This document shows positions 13,499-17,784 of a stretch of DNA of 17,784 bases, in pieces. Both the position numbers and the translations under genes were made by a program. Source of the DNA: JAICYJ01 sp036263035 (lineage in GTDB: Bacteria; Actinomycetota; Thermoleophilia; Gaiellales; JAICJC01); contig DATAHR010000216.1 in NCBI GenBank assembly GCA_036263035.1, positions 1-17,784 on the forward strand, given 5' to 3'. The notes below the pieces were generated by a model. The model did not search any database, had not been told where the DNA came from, and was given only the letters and a program-made list of their open reading frames with translations. Positions within the stretch are counted from its first letter, which is position 1. The number at the start of each line of letters is the position of its first letter.

Positions 13499-13535
13499 TC
13501 GGTGGTCCGCGGGAGTTAGCTGAGAGGGCGACGCG

Positions 13536-14606
13536 CTACGCCGGAGCGACCGGCAGCTGCACGGTGACGCGGAGCCCCCCATCCGCGCGCGGTGCCAGAT
13601 CGAGCGAGCCGTCGTGCGCATGGGCGATGCTCTTCACGATCGCAAGGCCGAGACCGACACCCGCCTGATCCCTCCGGACGCGCGTCGTACCGCGCTGGAA
13701 GGGCTCGGCCAGCGTCGCGACTACCTGTGGAGGCAGCCGCTCGCCGGTGTTCTCGATGATCAGCGACGCCGCCTTCGGCTGGACGCGCGTGGAGATCCAC
13801 ACCGTGCCGTGCTCGGGCAGATTGTGGACGATGGCGTTGTGCAGCAGGTTCGTGCTCAGCTGCAGCAGGAGCGCGCGCGATCCCAGGGTCGGTGTGGGAT
13901 CGCCGGACGCTTCGATCGTCAGGCCGCGCCGCTCGGCAAGGGGAAGCAGCGTCTCGGTCGCCTCCTCCGCCACCAGCGAAAGATCCACGGGCTCGCGGTT
14001 GAACACGCCCTGATCGGCCCGGCTGAGCGAGAGCAAGGCCTCGCTCAGGTCGATCGCGCGGGCGTTGACTGCATAGAGACGCTCCAGCAGCTGGTCCGCG
14101 TCGCGGTTCCGATCGCTGCGGGCCACGTCCAGCAGCGCCTGCGTGATTGCCAGCGGCGTGCGCAGCTCGTGGGAGGCGTTGGCGGCGAACCGCTGCTGCT
14201 CGGCAACGTGCGCCTCCAGCCTCGCGAGCATGGCATCGAAGCTGTCGGCGAGCTCGCGGAACTCGTCCTGCCGGCCCTCCAGCGCGATGCGATGGGACAG
14301 CGATCCGCTACCGGCGACCCGCGTGGCGTACGTGATGCGCGTGAGGGGAGCGAGCATGCGTCCGGCCAGCAGCCATCCGCCCACCAGCCCGAAGACGAGC
14401 AGGAACCCCGCCAGGATGGCAGCGGTCGGAGCGAAGTCCCGAAACAGGTCGGAATGGCTTTGCACCATGAAGACGACTCCGGGGTGGACACCGCGGGACA
14501 ACGAGAGGTAGCCGACCACCAGCAGAACCGCGCCGGCGAGCATCACGAAACCGGCATAGCTGAGGGTCAGTTTGAGTCGTACGCTGAGCCCGGATGGCCT
14601 AGGCAC
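13536..14606 (-). CDS. Sensor histidine kinase (HisKA/HATPase, HAMP)
   Basis: Membrane sensor kinase of about 356 residues. The first TM helix is at about 15-36, followed by a short extracytoplasmic loop of roughly 25 residues (SRGVHPGVVFMVQSHSDLFRDFAP), the second TM at about 61-80, then HAMP at about 81-135. The H-box is ASHELRTPL with H146, the N-box TNLLHNA with N253, and the G-box GVGLGLAIV (316-324). Because the periplasmic loop is tiny, the signal is probably sensed in or at the membrane. Start choice: GTG 14606 has GGGGAGG six bases upstream and overlaps the regulator by 8 bases. GTG 14621 is in frame but worse placed. It is co-transcribed with the response regulator. The signal is unknown; proximity to a carboxypeptidase hints at cell-envelope stress. 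Confidence 0.93.
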   Translation of the reverse strand: MPRPSGLSVRLKLTLSYAGFVMLAGAVLLVVGYLSLSRGVHPGVVFMVQSHSDLFRDFAPTAAILAGFLLVFGLVGGWLLAGRMLAPLTRITYATRVAGSGSLSHRIALEGRQDEFRELADSFDAMLARLEAHVAEQQRFAANASHELRTPLAITQALLDVARSDRNRDADQLLERLYAVNARAIDLSEALLSLSRADQGVFNREPVDLSLVAEEATETLLPLAERRGLTIEASGDPTPTLGSRALLLQLSTNLLHNAIVHNLPEHGTVWISTRVQPKAASLIIENTGERLPPQVVATLAEPFQRGTTRVRRDQAGVGLGLAIVKSIAHAHDGSLDLAPRADGGLRVTVQLPVAPA

Positions 14607-15288
14607 CGCCGTCCTCCCCACCCTCGCGCTCCACGTCGATCCGATATCCGGCGCCGGGAACGGTTGCGATCACCCACGGCTCGCCCAGCCGTTTCCGCAG
14701 CGCCGAGACCGTGATCCGCACCGCGTTTGTGAACGGGTCGGCGTTCTCGTCCCATGCGCGAGCCAGCAGCTCCTCGGCGCTGACGACGCCGCCCTCAGCG
14801 TCCACGAGCACCTCGAGGACGGCGAACTGCTTCCTCGTCAGAGCGACGTACCGGCCGTCGCGAAACACCTCGCGCCGGAACGGATCCAGACGCAGGCCCG
14901 CCAGCTCCCGCACCGGTGGCCTGCTGCGGGCGCGCCTGCGGTCGAGGGCCCTAAGGCGAAGGACGAGCTCGCGAAGCTCGAACGGCTTCGTGAGGTAATC
15001 GTCCGCTCCCAGCTCGAACCCGGTCGCCTTGTCGTCGAGCCGATCGGCTGCAGTCAGCATGAGGATCGGCGTGCCGCTGGCCGAGGCGACGATGTGCTCG
15101 GCGATCTGGTCGCCACTCGGCCCGGGGATGTCCCGGTCGAGCACAGCGATGTCGTAGGCGTTCAGGTCGAGCAGCGCCAGGGCCGTGTCGCCGTCGCCGG
15201 CGACGTCTGCCGCGATCGCCTCCAGCCGCAGGCCATCACGGATGGCGTCCGCCATGTAGGGCTCGTCCTCGACCACCAGCACGCGCAT
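14599..15288 (-). CDS. OmpR/PhoB-family response regulator
   Basis: A 229-residue two-domain regulator. The receiver domain (1-115) has the acidic pair in VVEDEP (D8/E9), phosphoacceptor D51 (VLDRDIPG), T79 (LMLTAAD) and K101 (TKPF). The C-terminal winged helix (about 130-222) has the typical ALTRKQFAVLEVLVDAEGGVVS, NAVRITVSALRKRLG and IATVPGAGYRID strings. ATG 15288 starts the receiver beta-1 strand. An in-frame upstream TTG/ATG extension is rejected because it would cross TATCAT, the likely -10, six bases before the ATG. The kinase gene overlaps its end. It is divergent from the D-Ala-D-Ala carboxypeptidase gene, a plausible target. An inverted repeat in the intergenic region may be its binding site or that of another factor. 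Confidence 0.95.
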   Translation of the reverse strand: MRVLVVEDEPYMADAIRDGLRLEAIAADVAGDGDTALALLDLNAYDIAVLDRDIPGPSGDQIAEHIVASASGTPILMLTAADRLDDKATGFELGADDYLTKPFELRELVLRLRALDRRRARSRPPVRELAGLRLDPFRREVFRDGRYVALTRKQFAVLEVLVDAEGGVVSAEELLARAWDENADPFTNAVRITVSALRKRLGEPWVIATVPGAGYRIDVEREGGEDGGA

Positions 15289-15294
15289 GCCCCG

Positions 15295-15300
15295 ATGATA
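15295..15300 (-). promoter_or_regulatory. Putative -10 box (TATCAT) for the leaderless response-regulator gene
   Basis: Minus-strand TATCAT matches TATAAT at five of six bases, then six bases, then the ATG at 15288. No Shine-Dalgarno. Confidence 0.55.
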
Positions 15301-15309
15301 GGAGCTGCC

Positions 15310-15342
15310 GCGTTTCGTCGGCATATGCAAAATCAGAAACGC
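15310..15342. promoter_or_regulatory. Inverted repeat GCGTTTC-N19-GAAACGC in the divergent promoter
   Basis: Seven-base perfect arms (15310-15316, 15336-15342) around an AT-rich centre holding GCATATGC (15321-15328). It covers the -35 area of the response-regulator gene and lies 33 bases before the carboxypeptidase ATG, so one dimer could control both. Confidence 0.4.
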
Positions 15343-15374
15343 ACTGGCAACGCCGGCCCCCCTTGACTGGAGGC

Positions 15375-16406
15375 ATGACCCATGCCAGATCAGCACGAAT
15401 ACCCAACCGCCGGACGCCGAGGATCGTGGCGGCCGGCCTGCTCGCCGTGATCGCGGTCGGCGTGGCCCGTGGCCACGGGCCTGCTTCCACCTTCCTGCGG
15501 GGGATCTCGCCGCCCAACGACATCCTGCGCGCCGCGCACCGGCTCGGACTCGGCTCGGGCACAGGTCTCGATGTCCCGCGCAGCGTATGGCCGGCGGACG
15601 GCCAGGCGGCGTTCATCGCAACCGGAGATCCGCACATCCACGCCGGCCCGAACCAGCACCCCGCGCCGATCGCAAGCATCGCCAAGGTGATGACCGCCTA
15701 CCTCGTGCTCCGTGACCACCCGCTCGGATCGGGTGACGAGGGGCCACGTATCACGCTCAGCGAGGCCGACGTGCTCGACACCGAACGCCGGGCCGGCAGG
15801 CACGAATCGATCGTCCCCGTGGCAGCCGGGGAGCAGCTGACCGAGCGGCAGGCGCTGGAGGCGCTGCTCCTGCCCTCGGCGAACAACATCGCCGCCGTGC
15901 TTGCGCGGTGGGACGCCGGCTCGGTGGCGGCATTCGTCGCCCGCATGAACACCGCGGCGCGAAGGCTCGGCATGGCTGACACGCGCTACACCGATCCCAG
16001 CGGCTACGACGATGGGACTGTCTCCACGGCGGCCGACCAGGTGCGGATCGTCGCCCGGGCGATGCGCGTACCCACGTTCGCAGCGATCGTCGCGACCCCA
16101 CGCGCGACGCTGCCCGTTGTCGGCATCGTATACACCACCAACGCACGGCTCGGCCACGCCGGGTTCATCGGCGTCAAGACCGGCTCGGACAGCGCTGCCG
16201 GCGGCTGCTTCGCCTTCACGGCGATCAGATGGTTCCGCGGCCACAGGAGGGCGATCACCGGTGTGGTGCTGGGCCAGCCGGGCGAGGACCGGATCGCGGC
16301 AGGCCTGCGAGCCGCCGCGGACATGGTCGATCGCATCACCGGGCACCGTCCCCGGCGCCGCCGCGCGTCGATGAGCCAGCCTCCTGCGGGTGCGCCGTCG
16401 TCGTAG
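15375..16406 (+). CDS. D-alanyl-D-alanine carboxypeptidase (S11, PBP5-like)
   Basis: Penicillin-binding peptidase of 343 residues that trims peptidoglycan stem peptides. All three serine-peptidase motifs are present: S101-I-A-K104 (nucleophile), S168-A-N170 and K268-T-G270. An N-terminal hydrophobic helix (about 16-31, RIVAAGLLAVIAVGVA) after positive residues serves as signal or anchor; no lipobox is seen. Between it and the catalytic domain is a segment of ~60 residues with no clear motif. The C-terminus is short, basic then Ser/Pro-rich (RPRRRRASMSQPPAGAPSS), and lacks the PBP5 C-terminal beta domain and amphipathic anchor. ATG 15375 is preceded by TGGAGGC, but only one base separates GGAGG from the ATG, so the start is not fully secure; an in-frame TTG lies at 15363. 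It is divergent from the two-component genes. Confidence 0.9.
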   Translation: MTHARSARIPNRRTPRIVAAGLLAVIAVGVARGHGPASTFLRGISPPNDILRAAHRLGLGSGTGLDVPRSVWPADGQAAFIATGDPHIHAGPNQHPAPIASIAKVMTAYLVLRDHPLGSGDEGPRITLSEADVLDTERRAGRHESIVPVAAGEQLTERQALEALLLPSANNIAAVLARWDAGSVAAFVARMNTAARRLGMADTRYTDPSGYDDGTVSTAADQVRIVARAMRVPTFAAIVATPRATLPVVGIVYTTNARLGHAGFIGVKTGSDSAAGGCFAFTAIRWFRGHRRAITGVVLGQPGEDRIAAGLRAAADMVDRITGHRPRRRRASMSQPPAGAPSS

Positions 16407-16483
16407 ACGGCGACCGGGGAAGCTGCGGCGATGAGTTCCCGAGAGCAGCTCGGTCGTATACCGCATACCAACCGGGAGATGCA

Positions 16484-17083
16484 ATGACAAAGGTGATCGC
16501 GCTCATGTCCATGTCACTCGACGGCTACGTCGCCGACCCCGACGACGGCGTCGACGAGGTGTTTGACTGGTATTTCTCGGGCGACGTCGAGGTGCCCATG
16601 CCGAGAACGACGTCGCCGTTCACCTTCCGCGTCTCCGAGGCGAGCGCAAACCATCTCAAGGGGCTGATGGGCGAGATCGGCGCCATGCTCACCGGCCGGC
16701 GCACCTTCGACCGTGCCGGCGGCTGGGGCGGCCAGCATCCCTGGGACATCCCAGCCTTCGTGGTCACCCACTCGATTCCCGAGGGCTGGCCGCGCCCGGG
16801 CTCCACCGTCCAGTTCGCAACCGGCGGCATCGAGCAGGCCGTTGCGCGGGCCAGGGCGGCTGCCGCGCCGAGGTCGGTGGGGGTCCACGGCGCCGGCACG
16901 ATCCAGCAGTTGCTGAACGCCGGACTGCTCGACGAGATTCACGTCGACCTGGCCGCGGTGCTGCTGGGCGACGGCGTCCGGCTGTTCGACCACCTCGCGA
17001 AGACGCCGGCTCTTCTCGGCAACCCGACGGTCACCGCCGGCGTCGGCGTCACGCACCTGCGCTATCCGGTGCGCACGCCGTAG
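16484..17083 (+). CDS. Dihydrofolate reductase family protein (RibD C-terminal-like)
   Basis: NADPH-dependent reductase-fold protein of 199 residues, typical length for the DHFR/RibD_C family. Motifs are MSMSLDGYVADPDDGVDEVFDWY at the N-terminus, GAMLTGRRTFD (cofactor loop), PAFVVTHSIPEGWPRPG, SVGVHGAGTIQQLLNAGLLDEIHVDLAAVLLGDGVRLFD and a final strand. Most members are of unknown substrate; they are not true folate enzymes by default. ATG 16484 is supported by GGGAG five bases upstream. Expression could be independent, with a weak TATACC at 16457-16462, or by read-through from the carboxypeptidase gene 77 bases upstream. Its stop is 11 bases from that of a convergent small ORF. Confidence 0.92.
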   Translation: MTKVIALMSMSLDGYVADPDDGVDEVFDWYFSGDVEVPMPRTTSPFTFRVSEASANHLKGLMGEIGAMLTGRRTFDRAGGWGGQHPWDIPAFVVTHSIPEGWPRPGSTVQFATGGIEQAVARARAAAAPRSVGVHGAGTIQQLLNAGLLDEIHVDLAAVLLGDGVRLFDHLAKTPALLGNPTVTAGVGVTHLRYPVRTP

Positions 17084-17094
17084 ACGCCGGTGCT

Positions 17095-17304
17095 CTAGCC
17101 GCAGAACAGCATCTGGATCGGCCGGAACTCGAGCGGCCGTGTGCGGCCGTCGCCGGTCGAGACCGTGACGGTGATGGAGGCATCGCCCTCCTGGACGCGC
17201 CTGATCAGCTCCACCGCCTCTTCCCGGCCGATGCCGGGCCCAGCGGCCAATCCCTTGAAGTAGAAGCCCTCGTCCACGGGCTCCGTGTGCAGTTCGGTGT
17301 TCAC
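17095..17304 (-). CDS. Small hypothetical protein
   Basis: Not recognised. A 69-residue protein, with N-terminal ELHTEPVDEGFYFKGLAAGPGIGREEAVELIRRVQEGD followed by beta-like ITVTVSTGDGRTRPLEF and a terminal MLFCG. Coding is supported by AGGAG six bases before the GTG at 17304, by a balanced amino-acid composition unlike the GC-skewed shadow frames, and by its tight convergent fit with the reductase gene. There are no membrane segments and a single cysteine next to the C-terminus. It may be a compact alpha/beta protein; no function is proposed. Confidence 0.62.
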   Translation of the reverse strand: MNTELHTEPVDEGFYFKGLAAGPGIGREEAVELIRRVQEGDASITVTVSTGDGRTRPLEFRPIQMLFCG

Positions 17305-17511
17305 GTGCGTCTCCTGAGCCAGTCGTCGGGCGGCGTCGGGGGCCGCGCCTGTGTGTGATCGTGTCGACGGCCGGTGGCCGTTCAGGTGATCGATGCTATC
17401 GGCGATTGTTCAGCAGATAGGTGCGGATAGCCGTACGCCGCGGTGGTGTCACCCCGCCTCTTCTGGCACGCGCGGCGGCTCCCGAGCAGGCCTGAGACCT
17501 GACGACGCCGG

Positions 17512-17531
17512 GACCGGCCGGCCGGCCGGTC
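17512..17531. repeat. 20-bp perfect palindrome of tandem CCGG
   Basis: GACCGGCCGGCCGGCCGGTC is its own reverse complement. Its last bases (GTC) start the first copy of the direct repeat. Confidence 0.8.
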
Positions 17532-17549
17532 TCAAGGCAGGCCGTCGGC
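17529..17549. repeat. 21-base direct repeat, copy 1
   Basis: Begins GTCTCAAGGCAGG and ends CCGTCGGC. Identical to 17616-17636, at 87-base period. A related inverted GGCCTGAGAC occurs at 17489-17498. Confidence 0.85.
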
Positions 17550-17615
17550 CACGTGGCACGATCGGCACACGATCGTTGCGTTCGCCATGGAGCCTGGCCG
17601 CTGCGCGGCCCAGCT

Positions 17616-17636
17616 GTCTCAAGGCAGGCCGTCGGC
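17616..17636. repeat. 21-base direct repeat, copy 2
   Basis: Exact copy of 17529-17549. The copies are 66 bases apart, and the sequence between is unrelated to either copy. It lies 49 bases before the aminotransferase ATG. Confidence 0.85.
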
Positions 17637-17648
17637 GTGTCAGCCGCC

Positions 17649-17678
17649 TTGCGGCGCTCGGCCTCGAGCGATGACAAT
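17649..17678 (+). promoter_or_regulatory. Putative promoter for the aminotransferase gene
   Basis: TTGCGG (17649-17654), 18-base spacer, GACAAT (17673-17678), then six bases to ATG 17685. No Shine-Dalgarno is visible, so a leaderless message is likely. Confidence 0.4.
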
Positions 17679-17684
17679 GGCGCC

Positions 17685-17784
17685 ATGACCGTCAGGCCGA
17701 GCGAGGCCGTGGGTTCCCATGGCTCTGAAAGCACCACCGGCGCGCTCTGGCATCCATTCTCCGACATGGGCGGCCGCTCGGCAC
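17685..17784 (+). CDS. Class III aminotransferase, N-terminal fragment (runs off the right edge)
   Basis: Only 33 codons are in the window. The translation is Ser/Gly-rich at first, then TGALWHPFSDMGGRSA. The string LWHPFSDM matches the conserved opening of class III (omega-type) PLP aminotransferases, where LWHPF(A/S)DM commonly precedes the substrate-gating strand. No PLP lysine or other catalytic residue lies within the window, so the assignment rests on this one motif. ATG 17685 has a -10-like GACAAT six bases upstream. The open frame continues to the window end without a stop. If confirmed, it would be a second amine-related gene here, though far from the P450 operon. Confidence 0.65.
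   Translation, partial: MTVRPSEAVGSHGSESTTGALWHPFSDMGGRSA

Larger units (their letters stand above)
17305..17684. other. Repeat-bearing intergenic region, no gene supported
   Basis: This 380-base gap holds a small hairpin ACGGCC-GGT-GGCCGT (17367-17381), a CCGG tandem palindrome, a 21-base direct repeat, and GGCCG-CTGCG-CGGCC (17596-17610). CACGATCG also occurs twice near 17557-17575. ORFs in it run through the repeats and lack start signals. It ends at the promoter of the aminotransferase gene. Confidence 0.6.

Noticed and set aside
14607..14621. GTG 14621 as start of the histidine kinase
   Set aside because: GTG 14606 has a strong GGGGAGG at six bases; the further start adds five residues with a poorly spaced ribosome site. 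Not excluded entirely.
15289..15396. N-terminal extension of the response regulator to 15396
   Set aside because: It would translate through the TATCAT promoter box and add 36 residues before the receiver's first strand, unlike the family.
17529..17636. Possible CRISPR array
   Set aside because: There are only two copies, the 66-base interval is too long for a spacer, there is no cas gene, and the repeat is not CRISPR-like in structure.
17396..17767. A 123-codon minus-strand ORF over the right-end repeats
   Set aside because: It crosses both 21-base repeats and lies antisense to the aminotransferase start. It has no Shine-Dalgarno or -10-like box, and its composition is irregular.

Overview
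The window is high-GC, densely packed DNA with many GTG starts and 1-4 base gene overlaps. Its gene content (GS-like enzyme with P450s, DUF2630, DUF1348, DUF1801, a hydrolase-cyclase fusion, OmpR-type two-component genes) suggests a soil or aquatic actinobacterium. A deep lineage such as Thermoleophilia is possible but is inference only. No rRNA, tRNA, CRISPR array, transposase or phage gene was seen.

Layout. (1) 1-3793: a plus-strand operon of a truncated cytochrome P450, a glutamine-synthetase-like ligase, a complete P450, a Rieske ferredoxin and a small nucleotidyltransferase. The last four junctions are a 23-base gap, then overlaps of 4, 1 and 4 bases. It looks like an oxidative catabolic unit, plausibly for an amine. 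(2) 3801-7045: an iron-type alcohol dehydrogenase on the minus strand, divergent from a TetR regulator that is followed by a DHA2 drug-efflux pump. An identical 11-base element lies in front of both tetR and the pump gene. (3) 7042-8797: a small membrane protein and a DNA photolyase, divergently arranged around a 22-base promoter. (4) 8907-12060: DUF2630 with a two-domain VOC protein, DUF1348, a short-chain dehydrogenase and DUF1801. (5) 12116-13444: a class III nucleotidyl cyclase fused to a degenerate alpha/beta-hydrolase, with base usage unlike its neighbours. (6) 13536-17304: a histidine kinase and response regulator, divergent from a D-Ala-D-Ala carboxypeptidase, then a RibD/DHFR-like reductase and a small conserved-looking ORF. 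(7) 17305-17784: a repeat-bearing intergenic region that ends in the first codons of a class III aminotransferase.

Two patterns recur. First, nine gene starts have a -10-like hexamer (mostly TANNNT) 6-7 bases before the ATG/GTG and no Shine-Dalgarno, which is the signature of leaderless transcripts. The same measure applies at divergent pairs, including one pair whose two -10 boxes overlap. Second, perfect stem-loops span or enclose the stop codons of three genes.

The most interesting candidates are the P450/GS-like/P450/Rieske/nucleotidyltransferase operon, the shared-box bidirectional leaderless promoter, the shared TetR box, the pseudo-hydrolase cyclase, and the hairpin cluster with a G-rich loop at 10562-10685. 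All family assignments come from reading motifs, not from database searches.
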